Of a DNA stretch of 64,000 nt, positions 40,590-49,293 are shown piece by piece. The stretch lies in assembly GCA_947259215.1 (NCBI GenBank), contig CAMYLJ010000020.1, positions 1-64,000 of the forward strand, in the 5' to 3' direction. Below the pieces are notes generated by a model. It saw only the letters and a list, made by a program, of their open reading frames with translations, was not told the origin of the DNA and did no database searches. Source of the DNA: an uncultured delta proteobacterium (lineage in GTDB: Bacteria; Myxococcota_A; UBA9160; JAFDET01). Position 1 is the first letter of the stretch; the number at the start of each line of letters is the position of its first letter. A program made the position numbers and the translations under genes.

Positions 40590-40915
40590 TTCGCCGGCAG
40601 GCTGCGCGCGTGGGCCACGCCCCGCTCGACCCAGGTCTTCAGGTCCGCGTCGGAACGGATGCCCTTCGTCGAGACGTACACCATGCCCCGCAACGGCTTG
40701 CCCGTGAAGTCCATCTCGCGAGCGTGGGGATGGGCGAGCGCCGTCTCGTAGGCGTCCGGTCCGACCCGCACGAAGATCTCCTTCCCCAACACCCCACACG
40801 CCATGTTGCCGGACACGAGGAACGAGAGGCCGCCGAACATCTTCTTCTCCGAAACGCTGCGGCGGCGCTTCAGCACGCGCCGCATGCGATCCGCGAGCTC
40901 TTCATCGTAGGCCAT
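40586..40915 (-). CDS. TfoX/Sxy N-terminal domain protein
   Basis: 109 residues containing only the TfoX N-terminal domain: EKKMFGGLSFLVSGNMACGV and the C-terminal DFTGKPLRGMVYV. Full-length TfoX induces competence, but stand-alone N-domain proteins are widespread and of unknown role, so no competence function is assigned. ATG 40915; TAGGGT (40948-40953, minus) as -10 gives a leader of about 25 nt. Confidence 0.88.
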   Translation of the reverse strand: MAYDEELADRMRRVLKRRRSVSEKKMFGGLSFLVSGNMACGVLGKEIFVRVGPDAYETALAHPHAREMDFTGKPLRGMVYVSTKGIRSDADLKTWVERGVAHARSLPAK

Positions 40916-40998
40916 CGAAGACCCCCAGGCGTTCCGCCCGCAACCCCACCCTACCACGCAGCCCGGCGACGCTTCGATCGCTGGTACCCTGGCCCGGG

Positions 40999-41418
40999 TT
41001 GCCTGTCACCTCCTTCGATCACGTCGCGATTCCCAGCGAGAAGCCCGAAGAGCTGCTGCGATTCTACCGGGCGCTCGGATTCTCCGCGCCGGAGCCCGGC
41101 GCCTGGCGCGCCAGCGGCGTGCCCTTCTTCTCCCTGGTCTTCGGCGACCAGAAGATCAACGTGCACGCCCCGGAGATGTGGCGGAACCCCGCGTTCAGCC
41201 TGCGCGGCCCCGCCGCCCGGCCCGGGTGCGGCGACTTCTGCTTCGTCTGGTCGGGCAGCCTCGAGGAGCTGCGCGCGACGCTCGCGCAGGCCGGGGCGGC
41301 CATCGAGGCCGGTCCGGTCGAGCTGGCGGGCGGGCGGGACCTGGGCCGCGCGCGCGGGACGAGCGTGTACACGAGGGACCCCGATCGGAACCTGCTCGAG
41401 TTCATCCTGTACGAGTAG
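40999..41418 (+). CDS. VOC family protein
   Basis: 139 residues. FDHVAIPSEKPEELLRFYRALGF opens module 1 and SVYTRDPDRNLLEFILYE closes module 2 with the Glu ligand; INVHAPE carries a His. TTG start; TACCCT (40985-40990) ends 8 nt upstream and there is no Shine-Dalgarno sequence, so translation is predicted leaderless on TTG, which is notable because leaderless genes usually use ATG/GTG. Confidence 0.85.
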   Translation: MPVTSFDHVAIPSEKPEELLRFYRALGFSAPEPGAWRASGVPFFSLVFGDQKINVHAPEMWRNPAFSLRGPAARPGCGDFCFVWSGSLEELRATLAQAGAAIEAGPVELAGGRDLGRARGTSVYTRDPDRNLLEFILYE

Positions 41419-41439
41419 CGACCTGGGGGAACGTCGCCC

Positions 41440-41883
41440 TCAGGTGGCTTCGGCGCGCGGCTCTATGGCGAAGACCGGGAACTTCTCCACGAGGGTCTGC
41501 ATGTGCTCGAGGCTCGGGGACTCCGTCCCGAAGTAGAGCCGGGCCGCACGCCCGCGCGAGCGCGTGAAGGCTCGCTCGCCGACATAGGCCAGCAGGATGG
41601 GCGCGCGCTCCTCGGGGGGCAGCTCGCGGAGATGCACGGGGGTGCGCCCAGCGTGGAGGATGCAGGCGTCGCCCTTCGCTGCGCGCACGTTCTTCACCCA
41701 GCTCCGCTCGCCGGCCAGCGACACCAGGTAGCGCCTGCCTTCGTACCGCGCCGGGGACATGGACAGGCGGACGGGCCTGCCGGACCGTCGGCCGCGGACC
41801 TCCAGGGTCACGCTGCGGGGCGTGATCCCGAGCGCGGTGATCCGCGGTGCGACCCGGCGGTTGAGCCAGTCCACGAGGCCCAT
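41440..41883 (-). CDS. Deazaflavin-dependent nitroreductase (DDN-like) family protein
   Basis: 147 residues. Split beta-barrel protein with TLEVRGRRSGRPVRLSMSPA and RYLVSLAGERSWVKNVRAA, the signature of the Ddn/F420H2-dependent quinone and nitro reductase family. Implies, but does not prove, that the organism makes coenzyme F420 (no F420 genes in the window). TAGCCT (41890-41895, minus) ends 6 nt before the ATG. Confidence 0.88.
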   Translation of the reverse strand: MGLVDWLNRRVAPRITALGITPRSVTLEVRGRRSGRPVRLSMSPARYEGRRYLVSLAGERSWVKNVRAAKGDACILHAGRTPVHLRELPPEERAPILLAYVGERAFTRSRGRAARLYFGTESPSLEHMQTLVEKFPVFAIEPRAEAT

Positions 41884-42000
41884 CGCCGGAGGCTACAAGT
41901 CGGGGAGATGCTCGCCTGTCAGCCAGCAGACGTGAGGAGCGTGAACCGATCCGGGTCCTGGTGCGTATGCCCGGGTGGATTGATCCATCGAGGTGCTGCG

Positions 42001-42252
42001 ATGCTCGCCCACTTCGCCGTGCTCGTCGCCATGGAGGCGGCGTCCGCCGTGACCTCCCGCTACGTCCTGCCCGCCTTCACGCGACGGCTCGAGCGCGCCA
42101 GCGTGCCGGGCCGGATCGCGCTCTGCGGGGCCGCGGCGGCCGTGGGGCTGTCGGCCCTGGCCACCCGACCGACCTTCGCGCGCGGAGTCGTGCAATCCCT
42201 CGCGCTCTCCCAGGCCGGGCGAGCGGTCACGTCCCTGCGCAAGACAGCCTGA
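42001..42252 (+). CDS. Small hypothetical membrane-associated protein
   Basis: 83 residues, not recognised. Hydrophobic start (MLAHFAVLVAMEAASAV) and a second hydrophobic segment near 38-58 (IALCGAAAAVGLSALA). ATG with GAGGTG upstream. Composition matches neighbouring genes. Confidence 0.5.
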   Translation: MLAHFAVLVAMEAASAVTSRYVLPAFTRRLERASVPGRIALCGAAAAVGLSALATRPTFARGVVQSLALSQAGRAVTSLRKTA

Positions 42253-42315
42253 ACCAGAGGCGCTTGCCGGGGGCGGCTCCGCGCCCGACGTGGCAGACTA
42301 CTCGCGGAGCCCCGG

Positions 42316-43146
42316 ATGACTCACCCGCGACCCACGACGACGCTCGGCATGCTGGCGCTGCTGTTCGCCCTCGCGGCGGGCGGCGGCGCAACCGGAGAGG
42401 AGCAGGAGCGTCCGAAGCCTGCGCCCGGGGAGCATGCGCACTGGGGCTACGGAGCGGAGGACGGGCCCGCAGCCTGGCCGAAGCTCAGCCCCGAGTGGCG
42501 CGTGTGCGGCTCGGGCCGCTCCCAGTCCCCGATCGACCTGGTCCCGACGCGCGCAGACACCGGGGAAGCCGCCATCTCGCTCGACTACCGTCCGGCCTCC
42601 CTGCGCATCGCCCGCAAGGGGTACGTGACGGAGGTCCTGAACAACGGTCACACCATCCAGGTCGACGTCGAGGAGGACAGCGAGCTGCGCACCGCAGGGC
42701 GCAGGTACCAGCTGCTCCAGTACCACTTTCACGCCCCCAGCGAGCACGCGGTCGCGGGCCGCCGCTTCCCCATGGAGATGCATCTGGTGCATCGCAGCGA
42801 CGACGGCGAGCTCGCCGTGGTGGGGGTCTTGATCGAGGAAGGCGCCATGAATCCGGCGGCGAGAAAGATCTGGGAGAACCTGCCCGCCCAGGAGGGCGAG
42901 CGGGCGCACTACGAGAACCTGGAAATCGACCCCTCGGACCTGATTCCGCCGCAGCACCGCTGGTATCACTACCGGGGATCGCTCACCACCCCTCCGTGCA
43001 CGGAGGGCGTGGAGTGGTTCGTGATCGCGGATCCGATCTCGCTCTCGAAGGAGCAGATCCGGAACTTCACGGCGCTCTACTCGGGCAACGCCCGTCCGCT
43101 CCAGCCGCGCAACGCCCGCGAGATCTTCTTCGAGCGCTTCGATTGA
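42316..43146 (+). CDS. Alpha-type carbonic anhydrase, exported
   Basis: 276 residues. Signal peptide of about 27 residues, then an alpha-carbonic anhydrase domain. Zinc ligands His137 and His139 (YHFHAPSEH) and His156 (MEMHLVH). QSPIDLV and GSLTTPPCTEGVEW are conserved, and Cys64 with the Cys of PPCTEG can form the usual disulfide. Interconverts CO2 and bicarbonate in the periplasm. Followed 10 bp later by the GFA gene. Confidence 0.94.
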   Translation: MTHPRPTTTLGMLALLFALAAGGGATGEEQERPKPAPGEHAHWGYGAEDGPAAWPKLSPEWRVCGSGRSQSPIDLVPTRADTGEAAISLDYRPASLRIARKGYVTEVLNNGHTIQVDVEEDSELRTAGRRYQLLQYHFHAPSEHAVAGRRFPMEMHLVHRSDDGELAVVGVLIEEGAMNPAARKIWENLPAQEGERAHYENLEIDPSDLIPPQHRWYHYRGSLTTPPCTEGVEWFVIADPISLSKEQIRNFTALYSGNARPLQPRNAREIFFERFD

Positions 43147-43156
43147 GGAGAATCCC

Positions 43157-43600
43157 ATGTCGGATCCGACCGTGTCCGGAGCGTGCCTGTGCGGAACGGT
43201 CCGCTTCCGCGCGCGCATGCCGAGCCTCTTCTGCGGTCACTGCCACTGCACGATGTGCCGCAGGAACCACGGGGCCGGCTTCGTCAGCTGGTTCGCCGTA
43301 CCGGACGAACAGTTCGCGATCGAGAAGGGCGAGTCCGAACTCGTGCGCTTCGCATCCTCGGACCACGGAACGCGGTCGTTCTGCGGACGCTGCGGCAGCT
43401 CGCTCTTCTGCGAGTCCAGCCGGCACCCCGGCAAGATCGACATTGTGCTCGCCAACATGGACGGCCCGATCGACCGCCCGCCCCAGGTCCACGTCTACTT
43501 CGACGACCGGGCCGACTGGGTCTTCGCGGAGGACGGTCTGCCACGGCTCGGCGGCGAAACCGGGCTCGAGCCCCTGAAGCCCGACAGCGAAGCCGACTGA
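43157..43600 (+). CDS. GFA/CENP-V family zinc protein
   Basis: 147 residues. Zinc-binding cysteines GACLCGTV, CGHCHCTMCRR and CGRCGSSLF, the pattern of the glutathione-dependent formaldehyde-activating enzyme family (now CENP-V/GFA fold). Enzymatic role uncertain in most members. ATG preceded by GAGGAG. Likely cotranscribed with carbonic anhydrase. Confidence 0.92.
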   Translation: MSDPTVSGACLCGTVRFRARMPSLFCGHCHCTMCRRNHGAGFVSWFAVPDEQFAIEKGESELVRFASSDHGTRSFCGRCGSSLFCESSRHPGKIDIVLANMDGPIDRPPQVHVYFDDRADWVFAEDGLPRLGGETGLEPLKPDSEAD

Positions 43601-43636
43601 CGCGAGTCGGATGCCGGCGCGCCATAGGAAAGACCC

Positions 43637-44320
43637 ATCGCGGAGCCGCTCCGGACCCTGTGGCGCCTCCTCTCGTTTCGCGCGACTGCCGCGGAGCTCG
43701 AGGGCCTGGATCGCCGCCACCTGCTCCTCGGGGTCGCGTGCGTCTGGCTGGTCGGAATCGGTCGCTACTGGGACAACCCGCGCGTCAGCCTCGCCGAGCA
43801 CACCGGCGTGGGACCGATCGTCTACGTCTTCATCCTGGCGGCGCTCCTGTTCTGGAGCATCCGGCCGCTTCGGCCCCAGCACTGGTCCTACGCCCACCTC
43901 TTCACGTTCATCGCGTTGACTGCCCCGCCGGGCCTCCTCTACGCCATCCCGGTGGAGCGCCTGTCCGACCTCGCGACGGCGCGCTCGCTGAACGCGGCCT
44001 TCCTCGCGGTCGTCGCGACCTGGCGCGTCGCTCTCTTGTTCCGGTACCTGCGAGTGCACGCGCGGCTCGATCGGGGCGCCGTCCTCGTGGGAGCACTGCT
44101 CCCCCTCTGCCTGATCGTGACCGTGCTGTGGTTCCTGAACCTCGACCGGGTCGTCTTCGACATCATGTCCGGCAACCGGGACGACGACTCCGGGGACACG
44201 CTTGCCTACGTCGTGCTGACCTGGATCACGCTGTCGGCCGTCGCGGCCTTCCTGCCCCTGGCCTGCGCCTACGGCCTGCTCTGCTACCGGGCCCGGGTGC
44301 TGGCCCGCCCTAGTTCGTGA
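43637..44320 (+). CDS. Membrane protein with no canonical start codon (ATC proposed)
   Basis: About 227 residues with five or six transmembrane helices; a SFRATAAELEGLDRRH segment precedes the first. Not assigned to a known family. The reading frame is open from a TAG at about 43625 and contains no ATG/GTG/TTG before 43808, although the intervening 57 codons look coding and include the first helix (LLLGVACVWLVGIG). ATC at 43637 has AGGAAAG upstream at good spacing. Either ATC (or a CTG at 43655) is used, or one base differs from the true sequence. Overlaps the convergent zinc-ribbon gene by 11 bp. Confidence 0.65.
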   Translation: MAEPLRTLWRLLSFRATAAELEGLDRRHLLLGVACVWLVGIGRYWDNPRVSLAEHTGVGPIVYVFILAALLFWSIRPLRPQHWSYAHLFTFIALTAPPGLLYAIPVERLSDLATARSLNAAFLAVVATWRVALLFRYLRVHARLDRGAVLVGALLPLCLIVTVLWFLNLDRVVFDIMSGNRDDDSGDTLAYVVLTWITLSAVAAFLPLACAYGLLCYRARVLARPSS

Positions 44321-44534
44321 ACAGGTCGAAGATGCTGCCGAGCTTGCTGCTGTCGGCGCGGAAGAGCTCGGTGTGCTGGCAGTGCTGGCAGGTCACCGTG
44401 GTGAACTTCTTGTTCTGCACGTCGAAGATCTTCGCCAGCATGCCTCCCGTGACGCGGATCTGACCGACATCGTACTGGTTGTGGCTGCAGCGGATGCAGC
44501 GGTAGCCCGCCGCCATGGGATCGGTCGCGGTCAT
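44310..44534 (-). CDS. Zinc-ribbon nucleic-acid-binding protein (DUF2082/COG3478)
   Basis: 74 residues. Two CxxC knuckles (CIRCSHNQYDVG and CQHCQHTELF) surround the family segment ATGGMLAKIFDVQNKKFTTV-like VTGGMLAKIFDVQNKKFTTV, with SKLGSIFDLFTN at the end. Matches the YpzJ/DUF2082 family. Function unknown. ATG with GGAGGTG. Confidence 0.88.
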   Translation of the reverse strand: MTATDPMAAGYRCIRCSHNQYDVGQIRVTGGMLAKIFDVQNKKFTTVTCQHCQHTELFRADSSKLGSIFDLFTN

Positions 44535-44604
44535 GACTCACCTCCATCGATCAGTCTAGAGAGCGAACGTGCGCCCCGTCGAGCCTCTCGAGGCTCGCCA
44601 CCCG

Positions 44605-45294
44605 CTACTCGAGCTGGATGCGGGCGTGCACGTGCACGAACACGTCGCTGAAGCCGCCTTCGAGAACGGGCGGAGCGACGGCGGCGCCGTCGGCCATGAT
44701 CATTCCGTAGTTCCGCCGTGCCTGGGGATCCTGGGTCGACGCGATCAGCTGAAGCTCCACGATGGCGTAGCCGGAAGCGCCCAGGCTGGTGCGGATCAGC
44801 TCCGCGTCCTCCCGGAACGCCGCGAGCGCCTGCTTCACCAGGTCGCGTTCGATCTCGATCCGGCTCTCTGGCGTGAGCGCGAAGCCCACGGACTGGAGGT
44901 TCACGCGCGTTTGGAGCGTCCCAACCAGTCTGCGGAGCGCCTCGAAATCCTTCGACGAGACGATCAGCTGCTGCTCCGCACGCCAGCGCTTCTGTTTCTG
45001 GGGCGTCAGCGTCTGCTGCGTGGTGTAGGACCCCGTGCGGACACGGAACCCCTCGCGATCGCTGATCTGATCCGCGGCCCATGCGATCTCCTGGTTCACC
45101 TGGTTGGCCGCCTCGGCCGCCTCCATGGCCGTGTGGGTAGCCGCCAGGACCACGGTCATCTCGTCGTTGGCCACCTTCGTCCCACGGCTCACGCGGAAGG
45201 TCACGTGGTCCCTCATGTCGGGATCGATCTCCGCAGCGGCGGCTCCCCCGGCCAGCAGGACAACGCCCAGGGCGAGGACGAAACAGATCTTCAC
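44605..45294 (-). CDS. SIMPL (DUF541) domain exported protein
   Basis: 229 residues from GTG 45294 (GGAGGAA upstream). Signal peptide (VKICFVLALGVVLLAGGAAA), then a SIMPL domain: VSRGTKVANDEMTVVLAATH, a long helix, and a C-terminal VFVHVHARIQLE strand. Periplasmic proteins of this family (BP26/YggE) are linked to oxidative stress. Only 22 bp follow the glcF stop, so read-through from the glc operon is possible. Confidence 0.87.
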   Translation of the reverse strand: MKICFVLALGVVLLAGGAAAAEIDPDMRDHVTFRVSRGTKVANDEMTVVLAATHTAMEAAEAANQVNQEIAWAADQISDREGFRVRTGSYTTQQTLTPQKQKRWRAEQQLIVSSKDFEALRRLVGTLQTRVNLQSVGFALTPESRIEIERDLVKQALAAFREDAELIRTSLGASGYAIVELQLIASTQDPQARRNYGMIMADGAAVAPPVLEGGFSDVFVHVHARIQLE

Positions 45295-45316
45295 GCTCGC
45301 TTCCTCCGCACGGCTT

Positions 45317-46582
45317 CTAGCCGGACAACAGCTCCACCGGATGCGCGATCTGCACATCCCAACCGATCTCCCTCGCCCCCCGCTGAAGCTGGATCAGACA
45401 TCCAGGATTTCCGCTGACGACGACGTCCGGGCTCGCGTCGCGCAGGCTCCGGATCTTGCGCCCGAGGACGGCGGCGCTCATCTCCGGCTGGGTCAGGTTG
45501 TAGGTCCCGGCCGCCCCGCAGCACGACGTCGGGTCGGCGTGCTCCACCAGCTCGACGCCGGGGATCTGCTGGAGCAGCCGCCGCGGCGCCGCGGAGACAC
45601 CCTGACCGTGGACCAGGTGGCAGGGGTCGTCGTACGCGACCCGGAGCCTGCGCTCCGGCGCCGGCGGGCGCATGCCCACCGCGTCGAGGAACTCGCACAC
45701 GTCGCGCACGTGCCCGGCGAACTCCTCGCCGCCGGCGATCCCGTGGTCGCCCGCCTCGCGCAGGAAGGCGCCGCAGCCGGCGGAGTTGCTGACTACGGCG
45801 TCGAGGCCCTCGCCGCTGAAGGCCTGGACGTTGCGGTCGAGCAGCTCGCGCGCCAGCTCCGCCTGACCCGCGTGGGCCTGGAGGGCGCCGCAGCAGCCCT
45901 GGCCCGGGACCACGTGGACCTCGAAGCCGTTCTTCGCCAGGAGGCGCACCGTGGCCTGGTTCACGGCGCCGAAGATCTCCGGCATCACGCAGCCCACCAG
46001 GAAGCCGACGCGGCCACGCGTCTCGCCCTCGGCCGGGACGACGGACGGGAGCGGGCGGCGCTGGCTGCGCGACGGGACCCGGGGCGCGCCGTCGGCCAGG
46101 TGGCGCGCGCCAGCGGGAAGCAGCCTCGCAGCGAGCCGGTCCAGGCGCAGCTGCTGGGCGACGCGCAGCAGACTCAGCGCGGCGCCCAGGCGACGCGGCT
46201 TCGGGACGAGCTCGCGCAGCAGGAAGCGCTCGAGCTTCGGGCCCGGGCCGCCGCGGATGCCCGCGTCGGCGACGGCCGCGCGCGTCTCTTCCAGCAGCGC
46301 CCCGAAGCGCACGCCCGACGGGCAGGCCGTCTCGCAGGCCCGGCAGCCGAGGCAGAGCTGGGCCTCCTCGGCGACGACCTCGCCCAGCGGGATCCTGCCC
46401 TCGGCGACCCCGCGCATGAGGTAGACGCGGCCGCGCGGGCTCGAGGTCTCGCGGCCGGTCTCGCGGTAGGTGGGGCACACCGGCAGGCAGAGACCGCAGT
46501 GCACGCAATCCAACGTCTTGGGGTAGAGCTCGCGCGGGATGCTCGGCGCCGGGGGCTCTCGCGTCGCGGGTGCCTCCCACAT
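45317..46582 (-). CDS. glcF: Glycolate oxidase iron-sulfur subunit
   Basis: 421 residues. Two ferredoxin-type clusters, CVHCGLCLPVCP and CLGCRACETACP, followed by two CCG domains (PGQGCCGALQAHAG with DPCHL...; ADPTSCCGAAGTYNL). Passes electrons from the flavin subunits to the respiratory chain. ATG overlaps the glcE stop as ATGA (46582-46584 region). Confidence 0.94.
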   Translation of the reverse strand: MWEAPATREPPAPSIPRELYPKTLDCVHCGLCLPVCPTYRETGRETSSPRGRVYLMRGVAEGRIPLGEVVAEEAQLCLGCRACETACPSGVRFGALLEETRAAVADAGIRGGPGPKLERFLLRELVPKPRRLGAALSLLRVAQQLRLDRLAARLLPAGARHLADGAPRVPSRSQRRPLPSVVPAEGETRGRVGFLVGCVMPEIFGAVNQATVRLLAKNGFEVHVVPGQGCCGALQAHAGQAELARELLDRNVQAFSGEGLDAVVSNSAGCGAFLREAGDHGIAGGEEFAGHVRDVCEFLDAVGMRPPAPERRLRVAYDDPCHLVHGQGVSAAPRRLLQQIPGVELVEHADPTSCCGAAGTYNLTQPEMSAAVLGRKIRSLRDASPDVVVSGNPGCLIQLQRGAREIGWDVQIAHPVELLSG

Positions 46583-47844
46583 CACAGGCCCCCTGCGAAG
46601 CGGCCCGGGTTGAGGGTGCCCCTGGGATCGAACTGCTGCTTCAGCGCGCGGAAGAGGGGGGTCGCCTCGCAGGGCTCGCCGAAGACGTCGCCGGCGCTCT
46701 TGGCCCAGCCCGGGGCGGACTCCAGCAGCGCGCTCCCGCCGCCCGCGCGGGCGGCTTCGCGGACGGCGCGCCAGGCGGAGTCCACCAGATTGGAATCGGC
46801 GGCCGCGTGGAGCGGGAAGCCGGCGAAGAGGAAGCCGGCGCCCGGGTAGCCGAGGAGTGCAGCGCCCGCGCGTGCCAGCGGCACGGCGGCCGCGACGATG
46901 CGCGCCGGCTGCACCACCAGCCGGAAGCGGAGTCCGCTCTCCGGAGGCGGGCCGCACTGGACGCCGCGCAGCCGCGCCATCAGCTCCGGGCCGTGCTCCA
47001 CCGCGCCGGCCAGCCCGAGACCCTCCCGGGCACGCTTCACCTCGGGCTCGGCGCCAGCGAGCTCGACGACCGCGAGCCACTGTCCGGACTCCGGGCCGCT
47101 CGCGTCGACGCGGCCCGCGAGGTGCGGGTCCACCAGCGCGAGCGCGCGCACGGCGGGCAGCTCCGCGATGCGCGCAGCGTGGCGGAAGCCGGCGTCCGCG
47201 CCGTCGATCCACGCGGACAGGAGCAGGCTCGTCTCGGGCAACGGCCGCAGGCGAAGCCAGGCGGACTCGATCACCCCTAGGGTCCCGCAGCCACCGACGT
47301 GGAGCTTCGCCAGGTCATAGCCGGTGACGTTCTTCACCACGCGACCGCCGCAGCGGGTGCGCTCGCCCGAGGCCAGGGCCACGCCCAGGCCGAGCACGTG
47401 GTCGCGCGGCGGGCCGAAGCGGTGGACGCGCGGGCCGAGCGCCGCGCGCGCCAGGGCGCCGCCCAGCGTGGCGGCCTCGTCCGGTGCCTCGATCGGGAGG
47501 TCCCAGCCCACGCTGGCTGCCCGCAGGCGCAGCTCCGCCAACGGCGCGCCCGCCTGCGCGTGGGCGACCCCCTCGTCCGCGTCCAGCACGTCGACGTCGC
47601 TCAGGTGTTCGGTGGAGAGCCAGACGTCGGCGCGCCGCGGCGGATTGCCGAATGCCAGTCCGCTGCCGGCGCCGCGGACGATGGCCGCAGCGTCCGACTG
47701 GGAGAGGACGCGCAGCGCCTCGGCCAGCGCGTCCGCGTCGGACGGCCTCACGCTCGCGGGAACCGGTACGCCGTCGAGAGACGCCTCCGGATGCTCCTGC
47801 ACCGCGTCCGCTCCGAGGGCACCGCGCAGCGCCTCCAGGCTCAC
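46582..47844 (-). CDS. glcE: Glycolate oxidase FAD-binding subunit
   Basis: 420 residues. FAD-binding type 4 domain: VRGAGSGLAFG, GVAHAQAGAPLAEL, ATLGGALARAALGPR, and VVKNVTGYDLAKLHVGGCGT. Shorter than GlcD and lacking its C-terminal catalytic half, as expected for GlcE. GTG start overlaps the glcD stop as GTGA (47841-47844). Confidence 0.92.
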   Translation of the reverse strand: MSLEALRGALGADAVQEHPEASLDGVPVPASVRPSDADALAEALRVLSQSDAAAIVRGAGSGLAFGNPPRRADVWLSTEHLSDVDVLDADEGVAHAQAGAPLAELRLRAASVGWDLPIEAPDEAATLGGALARAALGPRVHRFGPPRDHVLGLGVALASGERTRCGGRVVKNVTGYDLAKLHVGGCGTLGVIESAWLRLRPLPETSLLLSAWIDGADAGFRHAARIAELPAVRALALVDPHLAGRVDASGPESGQWLAVVELAGAEPEVKRAREGLGLAGAVEHGPELMARLRGVQCGPPPESGLRFRLVVQPARIVAAAVPLARAGAALLGYPGAGFLFAGFPLHAAADSNLVDSAWRAVREAARAGGGSALLESAPGWAKSAGDVFGEPCEATPLFRALKQQFDPRGTLNPGRFAGGL

Positions 47845-49283
47845 AGCGGCACCCTCTCGTAGCCGCGGGCCTTGGGGTCGCTCTCCCTGCAGAAGCGGGT
47901 GGTGGGAAAGATCTTCCCCGGGTTGCAGACGCCGTCGGGATCGAAGGCGGCGCGCAGGCGGCGCATGGCGTCGAGATCCGCCTCGTCGAAGAGCAGGCCC
48001 ATGTAGTCCTGCTTCTCGGTGCCGATGCCGTGCTCGCCGGTGATGACGCCGCCCGCGGCGACGCAGGTGCGCAGGATCTCCTCGCCGGCCTTCACGACCC
48101 GGGCCAGCTCGTCTTCGTCCCGGCGGTCGAAGGAGATGTTCGGGTGCAGGTTGCCGTCGCCGGCATGGAAGACGTTGGAGAGCTTCAGACCGTGGCGGTC
48201 CCCGATCGCGCAGACCTCGGCGATCACCTCGGGCAGCTTGGTCCGCGGCACCACCGCGTCGTGCACGTAGAGATCCGGCGCCAACCTTCCCATGGCACCG
48301 AAGGCGCCCTTGCGCGCGCGCCAGAAACGCTGGCGCTCGGCTTCGTCCCGCGCGAGCTCCACGCGGGCGGCGCCGTCCTCGGCGCAGAGCTTCTTCACCC
48401 GGTGCACGTCCTGGTCCACCGCCTCGCGAGCGCCGTCCAGCTCCACGATCAGCACGGCGCCCGCGTCGGTGGGAAGTCCCGCGGCGTAGACGCTGGCCTC
48501 CACGGCCTCGATGGTGCGGCGGTCCACGATCTCCAGCGCCGCCGGCACGAGCCCACCCCGGATCATGGCGCCGACCGCCCGGCAGGCCGTCACCACGTCC
48601 GGGAAGATCCCGAGCAGGGTCTCCACCGCCTCCGGCAGCGGCGTCAGCCGGACCGTCGCCTCGGTCACGACGCCGAGGGTGCCCTCGCTTCCGACGACCG
48701 CGCCCACCAGGTCGTAGCCCGGCGCCCAGCCCGCCGCCGAGCCCAGGCGCATCACGTCGCCGTCGGGCAGCACGAGCTGGAGGGCCAGCACGTGGTTGGT
48801 GGTGGTGCCGTGCTTCAGGGTGTGGGGGCCGCCGGAGTTCTCGGCCACGTTGCCGCCGATCGTGCAGGCGAGCTGACTCGACGGGTCCGGCGCGTAGTAG
48901 AGCTGCTGGGGCCGGGCCACGTCCGAGAGATGCGCGTTCACCACGCCCGGCTGCACCCGGGCCCAGCGCTCCTCCGGACAGAGCTCGAGCACCGCGTCCA
49001 TGCGCGAGCACTCGATCACGACCCCGCCCTCGAGCGCCACGGCACCGCCGGAGAGGCCCGTCCCCGCGCCGCGGGGCACGAAGGGGACGCCGCGCGCGCG
49101 GCAGGCCTTGACCACCCGCGACACCTCCTCGGCGTCGCGAGGCAGCACCACGGCCGCCGGCGTGGCGCTGTGGAGCGTCAGCCCGTCGCACTCGTAGACG
49201 AAGAGCTCCTCCGGACGCCACAGGCAGGCGTCCCGTCCGACGATGGCGGCCAGCGCGTCGGTGAGCTGCGGATCGGGGCTCAC
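47841..49283 (-). CDS. glcD: Glycolate oxidase catalytic subunit (FAD-linked)
   Basis: 480 residues. FAD-binding type 4 domain: FVPRGAGTGLSGGAV, CTIGGNVAENSGGPHTLKHG, and GSEGTLGVVTEATV. The C-terminal cap/catalytic domain has FHAGDGNLHPNI and GEHGIGTEKQDYM. With glcE and glcF in the same overlapping operon, the glycolate (or D-2-hydroxyacid) oxidase assignment is secure. GTG start; TAGACT (49291-49296, minus) ends 7 nt upstream, so the operon mRNA is predicted leaderless. It lies inside the end of the upstream gene. Confidence 0.95.
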   Translation of the reverse strand: MSPDPQLTDALAAIVGRDACLWRPEELFVYECDGLTLHSATPAAVVLPRDAEEVSRVVKACRARGVPFVPRGAGTGLSGGAVALEGGVVIECSRMDAVLELCPEERWARVQPGVVNAHLSDVARPQQLYYAPDPSSQLACTIGGNVAENSGGPHTLKHGTTTNHVLALQLVLPDGDVMRLGSAAGWAPGYDLVGAVVGSEGTLGVVTEATVRLTPLPEAVETLLGIFPDVVTACRAVGAMIRGGLVPAALEIVDRRTIEAVEASVYAAGLPTDAGAVLIVELDGAREAVDQDVHRVKKLCAEDGAARVELARDEAERQRFWRARKGAFGAMGRLAPDLYVHDAVVPRTKLPEVIAEVCAIGDRHGLKLSNVFHAGDGNLHPNISFDRRDEDELARVVKAGEEILRTCVAAGGVITGEHGIGTEKQDYMGLLFDEADLDAMRRLRAAFDPDGVCNPGKIFPTTRFCRESDPKARGYERVPL

Positions 49284-49293
49284 GGAAGGGAGT

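Noticed and set aside
40586-40915. Competence regulator TfoX/Sxy
   Set aside because: Only the N-terminal domain is present; such stand-alone domains are not known to control competence.
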